Source of the DNA: Cycas panzhihuaensis
Taxonomy: Eukaryota; Cycadophyta
Direction: 5' to 3'
DNA length: 64,000 nt
Assembly (NCBI GenBank): GCA_023213395.1
Contig: CM041465.1
Coordinates: 175,839,741-175,903,740 of the forward strand
Shown in pieces: positions 1 through 11,744 of this stretch. The position numbers and the translations under genes were made by a program. Below the pieces are notes generated by a model. That model searched no databases. It worked only from the letters and a program-made list of their open reading frames with translations, and was not told the DNA's origin. Positions within the stretch are counted from its first letter, which is position 1; the number at the start of each line of letters is the position of its first letter.

Positions 1-654
1 TTTCCCAAACCCCTACAATTTCATACTATCACTATTGTTTTTTTTCGTTAAATATTTTCTTTTGTTTGAATACCAATCCTAAAAACCTATTAAAGCCTTT
101 TTTTCATAAAGAACCTCTATCACTAATTCCTCATGCATCTTTCACTCCCAAAAGGTGTTCTGGTCCAATAAAACTTAGACAAACTTTCATCTCCATCCAA
201 GACATATTCGAAAATTTATCCCTTCTTTCTATACCTTCCAAGTTATACTTGATCTCGATTCATTCCTCTTTTTATTTTTCCCACAATAGGCAATCATCAA
301 TCCATGACCCTCACAACCAATTCTTTTCCCAAAGCCTTCACGTCTTTTTCCAAAATTTATCCCATTCAGAAATAAAAGATGCAAATGCAAGCCAAGACTA
401 GGACAAGTCAATTGAGATCCCTCACTGGTCCCAGGATCCTTCTGATTCAAAATAAGACATCACATGTACTTGGTCCCAAGAACAAACATTAACAAATATA
501 AGACGCCTACTAGCAAAGCTCCATAGAAGATGCAAGATCAAATCAAATCTTCATGACCTACAAGATATAGCAGGAGGTGGTTAGAAGATTAGACCGAGCT
601 GCAAGTATTTCTCAATACTTCAAGGGCAAAGAATTATTTTAAGGGGAGGGGAAT

Positions 655-1237
655 TGTAGCATTCCAAAATATGGTAAAAAAATATAGCTTAGTACCATTC
701 AAATTGAAGGCTTCTAAACACTGATTCCAACAGTTTAGATGAAAGTTAATTCTGACATCTATATCAAAAGTTATGACCATTTAAAGATAACCTGCTAGTT
801 TTGGAGAAGTTTTGGCCGACTTCTATTTGAGCAGTATTAAGAAGAATATCACCCAATCTGGCTGACTTCTAATTAAAGTATTTTGATCATTATAAATAAG
901 AAGTTTGGGCTGCATCCCATACCATTGTCAGAGGTTTTTTGGTCGCACATTTTTGGTTCTAGGGCTGCAATTAGCTCGCCCATTTGGGGACTGTAGTTTG
1001 GAGGGTTCCTCACCTCGAAGATGGAAGCTCACTTCTTCAGTAAAGACTAGTATTTTGTTATAATTTCTCTCTATTTTGGTTTTATTTGATAATAAAGATT
1101 ATTATTTACTTTGGTGGATTCTATAATTGTTATTCCCTATTTATTTTACTATTGAATAGCATCTAGTTATTGTCTTTTGTGGATTATTACCTATATTCTG
1201 AGAAAAAATACTATAAAAGTAGAACTAGATCGCTACA
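655..1237 (+). repeat. LTR of element G (shared middle copy)
   Basis: This 583-base LTR begins TGTAGC and ends GCTACA, a perfect 6-base terminal inverted repeat. It is preceded by the purine tract AAGGGGAGGGGA and followed after two bases by a primer-binding site. The copy at 2823-3405 has the same length and by eye differs at well under one base in ten, mostly by transitions. Confidence 0.93.
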
Positions 1238-1239
1238 AG

Positions 1240-1251
1240 TGGTATCAGAGC
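1240..1251 (+). other. Primer-binding site (initiator tRNA-Met type)
   Basis: TGGTATCAGAGC, the standard plant primer-binding site complementary to the 3' end of initiator tRNA-Met, starts two bases after the LTR ends at 1237. It fixes the LTR end and the plus orientation of the element. Confidence 0.92.
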
Positions 1252-1453
1252 TTCGTTTTGAAGGTAAAGGGCAAAGAACACTTGGAACATATAAGGCAAT
1301 TCTGTTCATTCTTGAGAAAGCGTAATTGTTCGCAAATAAGAAAAAGGGCTCTTTCGTAAAAAAGACATTTGTAGTAAGTGGTCATATGTGATAGTTTTGA
1401 CTAATAGAAAATATAGATTTTAATCCTTGAAGTACAACCTTTATTGAAAAAAA

Positions 1454-2107
1454 ATGGAGACATTTTCTTTTAATTTAAAGGATTATAATGACATCAGAAA
1501 ATGGATAAAAGACTTTGAATTCATGTCTGATACAGAGTTTGAAGAGTTTGGACAATTATTAGAAATTATATTGAATGGACAAGCTTATGAATGGTTCATT
1601 AATTGGGCTAAAGAACCTTTTATATGGTGCTGATTTTCTGAGGCGGCTATCATAGCTTTTCAGAGGCATAAGCAAGATAAAATTCAAGTAGAAAAGGAAG
1701 GACAGGAAGAAGAAATGATTAATGAGGAGATCCTAAGGATTTTACAAGAGCTTGAACAAGAACCATTGCAGAGGATACAACCTGACTTCATAGAAGACTT
1801 GAAAGAGGCACAAGCAATAGAAGAATTTCAAGATAATATTAAAGAAGAAATACAAAGTGAAGTTTCACAGGAACAGCACAAAGACAATGATGAACAAGTA
1901 AACATTTCTCTTATATGCCTTCTCTCTTTCCCTAGTTCAATAGACATACAAAAGTCCTCTTCTCACCAACCCATAGTTAGCCATGATCTTAATCCCCTTA
2001 TTTTTTTTGTAAGACAAATCCCTATTTTTCTCTATAACCCTAGTTCATCTCTTTACTTATCTACTCCTTCATCCCCTATAGACCATCCTCAACAGGACAC
2101 TCTATAA
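1454..2107 (+). pseudogene. gag: gag-like gene of element G with one in-frame stop
   Basis: An ATG at 1454 opens a frame of 217 sense codons to a TAA at 2105, broken once by TGA at 1631, where TGG is the likely ancestor. The N-terminal ~60 residues look like the start of a retrotransposon gag core (KWIKDFEFM, then LNGQAYEWF, the usual tryptophan-containing helix). From codon ~75 the protein is rich in Glu, Gln and Lys and probably coiled. It then turns Ser/Pro-rich. The homologous frame in element F has the same gag core with the motif YFNGKDQEW. No zinc knuckle or enzyme domain follows. Capsid-like function is inferred from family resemblance only. Confidence 0.6.
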
Positions 2108-2822
2108 CTTCAATTTGTTTGTCAAGTTCCAACTTTTAGTATTACCCCTTACAAAACCAAGTCTAGCTTTTCCCAAACCCCTGCAATTTCATATTATCAC
2201 CATTATTTTTTTTCGTTAAATATTTTCTTTTGTTTGAATACCAATCCTAAAAACCTATTAAAGCCTTTTTTTCATAAAGAACCTCTATCATTAATTCCTC
2301 ATCCATCTTTCGCTCCCAAAAGGTGTTGTGGTCCAATAAATCTTAGACAAACTTTCATCTCCATCTAAGACATATTCCAAAATTTATCCCTTCTTTCTAT
2401 ACCTTTCGAGTTATGCTTGATCTCGATTCATTCCCCTTTTTCTTTTTCCCATAATAGGTAATCATTAATCCATGCCCCTCATGACCAATTCATTTCCCAC
2501 AACCTTCACGTATTTTTCCAAAATTTATCCCATTCAGAAATAAAAGGTGCAAATATAAGACAAGACCAAGACAAGTCAATTGAGATCCCTCACTGGTCCC
2601 GGAATCCTTCTGATTCAAAACAAGACATCGCATGTACCTGGTCCCAAGAACAAACATCGACAAATACAAGATGCCTACTAGCAAAGCTCCATAGAAGATG
2701 CAAGATCAAATCAAATCTTTATGACCTACAAGATATAGAAAGACGTGGTTAGAAGATTAGACTGAGCTACAAGTATTTCTTAATACTTTGAGGGCGAAGT
2801 ATTATTTTAAGGGGAAGGAAAT
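2108..2822 (+). other. 3' internal region of element G with polypurine tract
   Basis: This C/T-rich stretch follows the gag-like frame. Its duplicate at 1-654 keeps an open frame at 66-401, Ser/Phe/Leu-rich with a phrase like KEPLSLIPH that recurs in element F near 58130, so it probably encodes the C-terminal part of the same protein. The tract AAGGGGAAGGAA at 2809-2820 precedes the 3' LTR and would prime plus-strand DNA. Confidence 0.6.
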
Positions 2823-3405
2823 TGTAGCATTCCAAAATATGGTAAAAAAATATAGCTTATTACCATTCAAATTGAAGGCCTCTGAACAATGATTCCAACA
2901 ATTTAGACAAAAGTTAATTCTTACATCTATATCAAAAGTTATGATCGTTTAAAGATAACCTTCTAGTTTTGGAGATGTTTTGGCCGACTTCTATTTAAGT
3001 AGTATTAAGAAGAACATCACCCAGTCTGGTTGACTTTTAATTAAAGTATTTTGATCATTGTAAATAGGAAGTTTAGGCCGCATCCCAAACCATCATCAAA
3101 GGTTCTTTGGTCATGCATTTTTGGTTCTAGGGCTGCAATTAGCTCACCCATTTGGGGCCTTTAGTTTGGAGGGTTCCTTGCCATGAAGATGGAAGCTCAC
3201 TTCTTCAACAAAGACTGGTATTTTGTTATAATTTCACTCTATTTTGGTTTTATTTGACAATAAAGATTATTATTTACTTTAGTGGATTCTATAATTCTTA
3301 TTCCCTATTTATTTTACTATTGAATAGCATCTAGTTATTGTCTTTTGTGGATTATTACCTATATTCTAAGAAAAATTGCTATAAAAGTAGAACTAGATCG
3401 CTACA
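2823..3405 (+). repeat. 3' LTR of element G
   Basis: A second 583-base TGTAGC...GCTACA copy. The sequence after it (from CTATA at 3406) belongs to element H. No target duplication can be checked because the left end of the array lies outside the window. Confidence 0.93.
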
Positions 3406-3439
3406 CTATAAACTCCATGCTCCTAGATGCTTAGCTTTC

Positions 3440-5851
3440 CTTTACAAGTACAAAATATAACCATCCCCCCTTATGCCCTTAAAGGGTGTCATCTCTTGAC
3501 TGATCCCTTCTCCTCTCAAGGCGGGTCCAAGTCTCTCTTAAGTTGCTCCTCAGTTTCCATGATGGCCTGGCCTTACTCCCCTCATCCCATTAATGAACCT
3601 CTTCCCTCTGTTATCTCTGGGTTGTAGTCATGTGAGTCTTAGAAAAATGGGCTACCATCTATACCACTAGTTGCTCATACATCAACTAGAGTTAATGCCT
3701 CTCACCCTACATATCTTAGAGCTATGTCTCAAGTATAGCAATCTAAACCTCCACATTAGAAGCTGTCTGAAGGGGAGTTTCCATAATAGGAGTATTTACT
3801 ACCACTTTACATGCCTCCAACTCTCTCACCCACATTTACAATTGGTCCTTCTTGTTGAGAATAGAAGGTCCAGCCTTCTAACAGCCACCAAGATCTATTA
3901 CTTTCTTATAACTAGTTATAGAAATGAAACATACAAATTATATACAAGTTCTTAAAACCAGAGATAATACAGTAACAAGATAATGAAAGCCAAACATCAC
4001 ATGTGCACCCGATATAACATGGTAAAACCCTAGCAGTGTGCTAGGGAAACATCCACACAGGAAAGGTAGCAATCTTTATTACTGCAGAATGGAGAAAATA
4101 GTACATCACAGATACAGAGTGCTTTCTGGAATAATAACCAACCACCGCCCTCTTTACAGTACATTGCATAACATTACAACATAATAAGAAAAGCCCTAAA
4201 ATGGGCTACATGAGAGGACATCCAAGACCTAAAATCTCAACCATAGAATCTAGGGTATTTTCATTGTACGACCCTGATTCTCTTTACACTTTAATAAGGT
4301 TTACATGGTTAATTTTTCGGGTCGGGGGCTATTGCCCCCAAACCCCCTCCTAGCGGGGGGAGTTCCACTCCCAGCCCCTCGGCCAAGGGGCTCCTCACTT
4401 TGGAACCCCTCGAGAAAGATTAGAGGGGGAAACCGCGCCGAAAACAAGCCATAATTTTAGGCCTATAACTGTTGTCACAATACCCAACACTTCTCACTCT
4501 ACACTTGATCTCTATCTGCATAGAGTTGGCCCTTCTCAGCTTGGATCTAGTCTCTATCTAAACATAGCTTGTGGACCTCTGTAGCCCACATCTCCCTTTC
4601 CCTCAATAAGGGGGTAAACATTATTGTATGAGGGCGCATTGATGTTGGTTCCCCACTGTCTACTATATGAGGCTAGCCCTCTGCATGCACCATAGGAAAT
4701 AGGTCAACAATAACTCTGTTGATGAGCTCCATCATAATACCCTCCCCTGCTAATGTAATACATCCATATGCTAGTAATAAATCCATAAGAAATCAATATA
4801 GAACCAAATAGCAAAAATAACTACAATAGGTTGAGATCAAATAGTAAAGGGTAGTAACTCTTTTTCCCTCCTCCTAGACCCTCCTCTAGGCTAACATCAT
4901 GCCCCTTCTTATCTCTAGTAGCCTCCTCCTCTTCCTCATCCCCTCTAACAACCTTATCTCCCTCTCTCTCCTCCTCTCTAACCTCTATTGTTGGCCTTGC
5001 TATGTCTCCATCTCTCTCCTCATCATTGTCCTAGTGGACACCTCAATAGGGATGCTTCATATAATCATCGAGCGTTAATAGCTCTAAGGAAGTTGCATCC
5101 ATGAACCAATGAACCTACTCTAGATCTCCTAAGCTCCTGAAATGTGAGGGCCATCTGTGGATCAGAGGTCCACTTGGTGCCATTGGCTATACTCCTATGA
5201 TAGATCCCACTCCTTGAAAGTGGTTAAAGAATCAACACTATAAAATGGAGCAATAAGAAACTCCACCTTGCCCTATCACTCAAATATGATTCAACTTTAT
5301 TTGCATGTTGGTTGCTACGAGGGCTGCCCAGTCCAACCTCTTCCCATCCTTACATCAATATATAGTACCCATCTATTCGCTTGGGACCTTGTGATAGTTC
5401 TATTACCAGGATATTTAAACCATAATGGTAAAGGTAATAAGCTTTCTCGTAGGAGGAATAACTAGGATCATAATCCTCCTCACCTTTCCTTCTTGCCTAT
5501 CCTAGTGTACCCTACCATAGAAGAATCTTGTAATCACATAAAGGGCATTCTTAGTGTTGGGCAGGACCCTAAACTTAAGAGGTGATCCCCTCATTGGTTT
5601 CCCTAGAATCCTCCTAATATTACTAGCCATGATCACCAAATCTTCTACCATTGGCACGTGAAATACCTTCCTCCTCCTGCCCAATATGAAATAATATCCA
5701 CCAGGAGGGCTTGATCTAACACATATCAATATGTCATCACTACTTTTAATAATCTACACCTCTGTAGCACTTCATGATCTCATGCTGTCATTAGCTCGAC
5801 TAAACCTAACATAGGTGTACCTATGTTTTTGTGATTGTCTATTATGATAAC
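3440..5851 (-). pseudogene. Antisense plant mobile domain (PMD) gene of element H, decayed
   Basis: Read on the minus strand from 5851, the sequence gives IDNHKNIG, VLQRCRLLKV, then (after a frameshift near 5735) RRRKVFHVP and NIRRILGKPMRG. These align with IDNCENIG, VLQRCGLLKV, RRRHVFYLP and DIRWILGVLVTG in the antisense gene of element B. PMD-family proteins (MAIN/MAIL type) have this pattern of a hydrophobic-Leu-Pro strand followed by a helix with Leu-Gly. Downstream come a Glu/Arg-rich tail (~5020-4860), an intron-like gap (~4860-4747) ending GCAG on the minus strand, and a second exon starting near 4746 with ELINRVIVDLFP. Exon 2 is cut by the solo LTR at 3853-4489 and fades near 3440. 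Many stops make it non-functional. Confidence 0.7.
3853..4489 (-). mobile_element. Copia-like solo LTR
   Basis: This 637-base unit starts TGTTGAG and ends CCCAACA, so the termini are inverted repeats. A perfect 5-base target duplication, CTTCT, flanks it (3848-3852 and 4490-4494). On the minus strand it starts TGTTGGGTAT, has an AATAAAG polyadenylation-type signal, and ends TTCTCAACA, typical of Ty1/copia LTRs. No internal region or second LTR is present, so the rest was removed by LTR-LTR recombination. It interrupts exon 2 of the H antisense PMD gene. Confidence 0.85.
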
Positions 5852-7901
5852 AACCTGTAAACCACATACAAAAGTCCCACGAGTCAATTGTTAGGACCTA
5901 TAAGTCTATCTACTACTAACTAACTAACCTAAAATAAATGTAACAAATGTTTTAAAAGAAATAATAAAAATTTTAAATAAGAGCCTATTTGTACCATAGA
6001 TATATTTACAATACTATAAAGAACTCTATCGTACCATAACTGCTCATATGGTACCGTAGATATTTTCCTGAGAGTATATATAGTACTACTATCATATTTG
6101 TGGTACCACAAATATTACATTGGTATACGGCTAACTAACCCTACAATATTTAAAACAAACTAGAAATTAACTTTTTTAAGGCCCAGAAGCTAGCCTATCA
6201 AGACTAGGGTACTAAGATGCCTTGGTCTAACCCAAAGCAAAACCTCAAACATGCCTTGTTTAGCCTTATTTTATCTACTTGGGAACATCTTAGCTACCAA
6301 AAAATATATGAGAGAAAAACATAAAAAATAACAAAATCTATACACATCCACTCACTAGATTTGGGTGCACTAGAGTTATGATCTCGATACTGTCTAAATA
6401 GCTTCCTTTGCTTGGTAATCTGATAGTCAGATCTTCTATGGTGAGCCCAAAAAGATAGAGGAAACATGAGGGCAAAGGGGATTTCTCTGGAAATTATATA
6501 AGTAATGGTAAAAATGAAATCTAAATTCTTAAGAAACTCAAATATATAGAGGGATCCTCCTCCTTCATTCAATGCCTTTTTCCCCCCTATTCACTTCCTT
6601 CTCATCGCATTACCAGCATGGCCATCCCCTAATACTCTTATCACACCTATTATGGGCTAATAGCCCTCCTCGCATCTAACTTCCTTTTCGTAGCTATTTT
6701 TTCATAGCATTGATCGATCTTTTCCTCCCTCGGTGAGTCTTTTTGCCCTTACATTGCCTACCTCATCTCCTATTGGTACTTATAGTCCACGAGTTTTTTT
6801 TTTTTACCCTCAATACCAATTTAATACCTACACTAGCTCTCCACATATTAGATATTATTTGAACTCTTATCTCTCATTATTTTTATCGCTCTTACTATCT
6901 TCCTCTTATGCCTTGTTTGTGCCTTAAACTCAACTTTTTATAGCCCTTTGACCTCCTTTAACCATACTTGTTGACTTTTAGGTCCCTTGTGCTACTCCCT
7001 TATTTACATTACTGAGCTCTTAGGTACTTTTGGCTCCCCCTCACTAATGTGGGCTCCATTTATATCAAGTTATATTTCATAACTTACTGTATCACTCTTC
7101 CACCATGGTTTTATTAGAGTTTTGATTGGGCACATCCATGGCTTGGACAAGGCTACTTAGGATGATTCTCTCATATCCCTAGTCATGGTGAATTCCCTAG
7201 TTCTCCATGGTTACTAGTCATAGGATCCTACTCCATGCATATCCCACTTTTGACACTCAAGATCATCATAAGACTTACCTCTTTATATCCCATGATTTAA
7301 CTTCTTCACCAGGTATTCATGGCTTGGCATAAATTCTGTTAAAATATTTTTACTATGATCAATCTCTTAGTTTCTTCATGGCTTGGCCCACCTTTGTACC
7401 TACCTCACACCACCTAGGCATACATATGTATATCCCTTATTAAAGCTACCCCAGAAAGGAAAAGACAATTCTATAAAAGACACAAGAAATAAATAAATAA
7501 ATAAAAAGAAAAAAAAGAGAGTATAAAATAGGGGTATGCTTTAAGGGAGGGATATCTACTGCCACCTTCTTAGTATCTAGAGTAGGTCACATGACTGCCT
7601 TATCCCCACCTATGATTCATAGTTCAAGTCTCGATAAGTGGGCCATTTTAGGATTTTTATATCTAGTTATTTGGACTCATTGTGGGCTCAATCATGATTG
7701 AAACCTACTTAGCATGACTACTACTTTGCATAGATCTTAGAAAAGTTTTGTAATCCTAGTGTACAATCATTCCTAAAGACTAAGATTTCTTATTGTTTCA
7801 GTTAGATTTATATGCTTTCTTGAGTTCTTTTTGTTGTTTGTTGATTTCTACTACTTCTCACTATTTAGTGACCATATCCTAAGTTATCGCTGCATATCCC
7901 T
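5852..7901 (+). other. Spacer of element H between antisense PMD and RNase H
   Basis: No gene is recognised here. At 5985-6115, just upstream of the antisense PMD start, GTACCATAG/GGTACC-type motifs recur (four within ~130 bases), similar to clusters in the LTRs and internal region of element B and in solo LTR C. A short sense frame at 6733-6927 is hydrophobic and Ser-rich; element B has hydrophobic frames at the same relative place (37479-37213). 'CATGGCTTGG'-like phrases recur between 7130 and 7390. The B spacer is about 1.2 kb, so this one is longer or contains an insertion. Confidence 0.4.
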
Positions 7902-8230
7902 ATAGCATTGATCATCCACACTGATGGGGGTAGCCATGGGAATTTGGGGCCTTTTGTTATGGTGTAGATCATTCAGGATCACCTTGGGCATACCTTGGTT
8001 TAATCTAAGATTTATCTACCTGAAGCTACTAACAATAAAGTTGAATATACAATGATGCATTCCATTTCGATAATGGTTCTGCCATTCTATGTTGTGACTC
8101 CTAAATTGTCATATCCTAACTCATCCAAGTTTATTATATCATTTACCCATGATTAAGATCTTTAGCTATGTTTGATAAATCCCTCTTGGCCTAGTTCTCT
8201 TCAGTCAATATTTATCATATTCCTCATCGA
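7902..8230 (+). pseudogene. RNase HI-like domain of element H (sense, 3' of integrase)
   Basis: In frame from 7902 the sequence reads IHTDGGSHGNLGP, then after an in-frame TAG (probably from TGG) continues to LPEATNNKVEYTMM. These are the first beta-strand with the catalytic Asp and the GN-GP turn of cellular-type RNase HI, and the second region with the catalytic Glu. The third region is damaged: around 8085-8095 a 'YDSQ' block appears as Asn-Ser after a small indel, and the frame is lost. Element B keeps a fuller copy at 36955-36518 in the same relative position. RNase H would remove RNA from RNA:DNA hybrids during reverse transcription; this copy is dead. Confidence 0.75.
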
Positions 8231-9240
8231 CTTAACATTGAAGCTTATAGGTCAAAGAACCTTATCCTTAAGTATCATTTTCCATTGGTGGACAATTCTC
8301 CTTTGGCCTAATGAGCCACCTATTAAGGCATGTATCTAGGGGCAATCTCCCCTAGCCTCATCTCTAAGGGGTATTCATTGATGAGGTAAAACTATGGTGA
8401 AAAGCATGAGCTTATATATCCCCTTTTAGAAGCTAAGGCATGTTGTTGAAGCTTCCCACACACTCTGGTGAGAGTCTAAACTGGTACCATACTCTAAAAC
8501 AAGGATAAACTACTATGTATATTTGTACATATTGACTAGGATATGTATTCCATAGGTAGCACCACTCCTTTGTATCATATATCCTTAATCTTCTTATTTT
8601 ATTGTCCTTTCTTTTGTTTATATATTTCCTTTTATGTAACCCTTGTTTCAAAAAAAAAAAAACCCAAAAATAATAGAATAACCTTTCAAAAAAAAGAAAA
8701 GATCAAAAAATCCAAAAGTAATATGAAACTATAAAATACAAAAATATATAAAACATTAAGAAACCAAAAATCTATCCTATAAAAGGCAATTACTAATGAG
8801 GTTAAACTATGGTGACCTAACTAGACTCATTGAGTCCTTCTCTCCCTTAGGTATTTGAGGAATTACTTCATGTATTTAAGGGATTTGGGCTTCTTAACCC
8901 CATTTTAGAGCCATGCCACTTATTTGACTTACCATCAATACAATCCCTTGATCATTGGCCAAGGCTATTTATATATGTTGAGGTTATATAGCCATTAGTC
9001 TTAGGGATTGATATGATCACTAACGCATCATCTCTCTTAGCTTGTACACCTTTATCATAGGTTCCCTAGGAGGCTAGACCAAGAGAAACCCCCCTTTAAC
9101 TCATTATTAATGTGATACCACTATAGTAGCCATTGCCCTATGTGATTCACATGTATTTGATTTATATCATTATTCTTACATCTCATGTTATTTGTATTAG
9201 CAACAATCACCATCTTCAGCTTTAGATTGAAAAGGTTTTA
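8231..9240 (+). other. 3' untranslated region of element H with a repeated conserved 20-mer
   Basis: No coding sequence is recognised. A motif close to ATGAGGTTAAACTATGGTGA occurs at 8380-8400 and again at 8796-8816. The same motif lies just downstream of the RNase H stop in element B (36484-36506, reverse strand), so it belongs to the element family. The ~395 bases between the two H copies are unlike B and contain A-runs near 8650 and 8690. Confidence 0.5.
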
Positions 9241-9255
9241 CTGCCAAGGGGGCAG
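9241..9255 (+). other. Polypurine tract of element H
   Basis: CTGCCAAGGGGGCAG directly precedes the LTR start TGTTTTC at 9256. Element B has CTACCAAGTGGGCAG in the same place (reverse strand of 36174-36188). Thirteen of 15 bases agree, which identifies the tract and fixes both LTR starts. Confidence 0.8.
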
Positions 9256-11744
9256 TGTTTTCTAGCATCTCAGAATCAAATTTAGACATTTGACCAAGTA
9301 AGATAAGTTCAGGAATATTTCTGCCCTTTTTACTCTTTTACTAATTTATATTTGTGATTATGTGGTGGACATACTTCATTATTTGCTTGTCAATTAGTTC
9401 ATGTCCCTTTTTGCATGCTAATGATGATTAAGACACTAATCTATGGCTATGATGTCTGCCTATTAGATTTCGTTGGTTAGAAAAGGTACCTTCTTAACTT
9501 CCTGCAGTTTGTTTCTTCTTGATTGTCACTTCATTTTCACTTATTTCATCTTAGTTCCACCCTTTTACCACCTATTTCTAACTGATTAATCCTTTAAGAT
9601 CTATTGTTTATGAGATTGTCTAACTCTATGAAGGGATTAATAGAGAGAATTAGTTCTATTTTCTTACTGCTTATTATTTTAATTGCATCAGTGGTACCAC
9701 ATAGTACTTCATGGTATGACAAAAGAAATTTACAATATGACTATCACCAACTTAGATTCAGGTTTAATGATGACAATTATCTCATAAATAAAGATTTTGT
9801 TTTTATCTAGCACATTGTAATAGTCCCAAGTTAGCTTGTGTCTGCTTAGAGATGCTAAACATGCCTCAAACCACTTAATTTTTGCTTATTTCCATGTTTG
9901 ATTCATCAAACCATGAGCAAGTCTCATAGTTTTTTAGTGGTAATTATTCCCATATTATGGGTAGAAAAACATACCCCACCTCTTCTTCATCTATAAATCC
10001 TCCAATTTCCTAAGGGAAAGGGAGAGATATTTGGAAATAAGTTAGTGTGTTATTATGTTGTCAAAATTTTGCTTAAACATTAGCAATTAGGAGTAAACAC
10101 CTAGCCACTCTTTGGGAGATTATAAGTAAGCCTTTACAAGCCATTGAGAAGACTTTGAGTAAGTAATTTCAATAGTCATTGACCACCATTCATTTCTAAG
10201 GTATAGGGACACCACTCTTCTTTTGCTTAGGTGAGACTTTTCTCTTATTTGTTCATCTCATTCATGCTATAAAGTGTGATTCTATGGTGATAGTATGTTA
10301 GTAGTTTCCTTGTTCTCCATCTTCTCATTTATTAGGTGAGTTAAGCTTTCCTTTAGGTCCTTTTTTTTTCTTATCCTGAATTGGTCTTCTTCAACAAGTT
10401 GTAGGATTTGGGGAGGTTTTCTAAGTACAACTTAGGAAACCACTTATATTTGAGGGATGGTTTCCATCCTAAGGCACCCCTCTACCCATTTCATTTTGTT
10501 TTCCTTTGCTTATAGATTATAAACTGTCATTTTGGGTGCTTTGTATTTCCTTATCTATAACTTATACATGTGGTTGAAATGCTATAGATCATCTTGTATA
10601 TTCCTTTCTTCTTTGAGTTAGTAACTTGGATTTAGAAGGGAAAAATATAGCTTTCAAAGTCACCTACTCAGCATATTCACTCAAAGGAGGCTGCAACAAT
10701 CACTTACTTTGATCCCCCTTATAAAGTAATAAGTTTGAGGTCTATTTTGTTGTGCTTTTCTTTTAATTTACTAATTTTCATCTCTCTTTTTTTAATTAAA
10801 GAAGGCTTTCAACAAGTAAAAGTATTACCAAAATTCTCTTAGGGGCAAGTAAGTATTAGCCTCTTATTTCTTTTGTCACATAAGAGGTGCCACAGTCCAT
10901 AGGTGGAAGTAACATTATTTCGACCTTCGATTTCTAGAGTATGAACCCTCATATTTTTCTTTAGCCTATTACTCTTTCTTGTTTTACTTATTTCCCTTTT
11001 TTCATTAAAAAAAGAAAGAAAGAATAAAAGATAAACAACAAAAGAAAAGAAAAAGAAAGAAAGACACAAGAAAAATATGATAAGCATCTCTTTATTCTTC
11101 TTGCCCATCCCCTTTTTCTTCTTTTCTCTTAACAAAAAAAATAAAAAGAAAAAGAGGGAGAGAAAGGAAAGAGCAAAAAGAGAGATTAGCCTTAGTTCAC
11201 CTAAATCTTTTCCCCCTTATTTCCCCATCCTCTCTTATTAAAAAAAAGAAAATTTGCTTGTCTTGCATTATCTTTTTTACACATTTGCATCCACTTTACA
11301 TTGTATTATTAGAGTGGAGGATTAAACAACTAGATTTCATACTAGGCTTCTAACCTAATATATGAGAAGGGGCTATACCAATGCGAGTCTTGAGTTTGTA
11401 AAGATAAAACGTAAATCCATTTGGATTAGACCAAGTGCATCCATTAAAATTAAAAAGCATATAGTTACATTTTGAAGTATGTTACATTTCCTTTATTTTA
11501 TCAACATATCATTTGATATTCAAGGGTTACTAACTCCCCTTGAATGTATGCATCCCTTCATTTAAATTATCTTAGTTTAGCCTCTTAGGAAAGGAAACAA
11601 TTACCCTTACACTCGCGCTTAAGTAGCACACAAGCTCCCTTCTTGGGTACTTTTAGAATCATTACACGTGAATAGGCCATACACCTTATGTCTATTATTA
11701 CTTAGGTATAATTATCTTAGGTCACCCCCATTAAGTGTATTTCA
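9256..11744 (+). repeat. 3' LTR of element H
   Basis: It starts TGTTTTCTAGC and ends GTGTATTTCA, matching in layout the B LTR, which in element orientation starts TGTTTCCTAAC and ends ACACGCATCCA. Near the end, ACTCGCGCT and GGTACTT around 11610-11660 recur from the B LTR. Length is about 2490 bases against 2770 in B. Several pyrimidine-rich and A-rich runs lie at 10980-11260. No coding content is recognised. The 5' LTR is outside the window. Confidence 0.7.

Larger units (their letters stand above)
1..3405 (+). mobile_element. Element G: small gag-only LTR retrotransposon in tandem-LTR arrangement
   Basis: The order is internal 3' end (1-654), LTR (655-1237), full internal region (1238-2822), LTR (2823-3405). 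Bases 1-654 match 2169-2822 almost base for base, including the purine tract before each LTR, so the middle LTR is shared by two concatenated copies and at least one more unit began left of the window. The internal region is only about 1.6 kb and holds one gag-like frame with no protease, RT or integrase, so the element is non-autonomous. It lies inside element H, which resumes at 3406. Tandem sharing of an LTR usually arises by unequal recombination between copies; that step is inference. Confidence 0.85.
3406..11744 (+). mobile_element. Element H: 3' half of a Tat-like Ty3/gypsy element
   Basis: H reads left to right. Visible parts are an antisense PMD gene (5851-3440), a spacer (5852-7900), a sense RNase HI domain (7902-8230), a polypurine tract (9241-9255) and a 3' LTR (9256-11744). 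Its gag-pol part would lie left of the window, beyond the G insertion. Every part has a counterpart in element B in the same order and relative orientation, including an almost identical polypurine tract and LTR start (TGTTT). It sits in the RT gene of minus-strand element I, which resumes at 11745. Confidence 0.8.

Noticed and set aside
3853-4489. A DNA transposon, because of inverted ends and flanking direct repeats
   Set aside because: The inverted repeat is only TGTTG/CAACA, the target duplication is 5 bases, and a polyadenylation signal is present; all fit an LTR.
10839-11135. Phe/Lys-rich minus-strand frame
   Set aside because: It lies in the H LTR and comes from poly-purine/pyrimidine runs; no domain.
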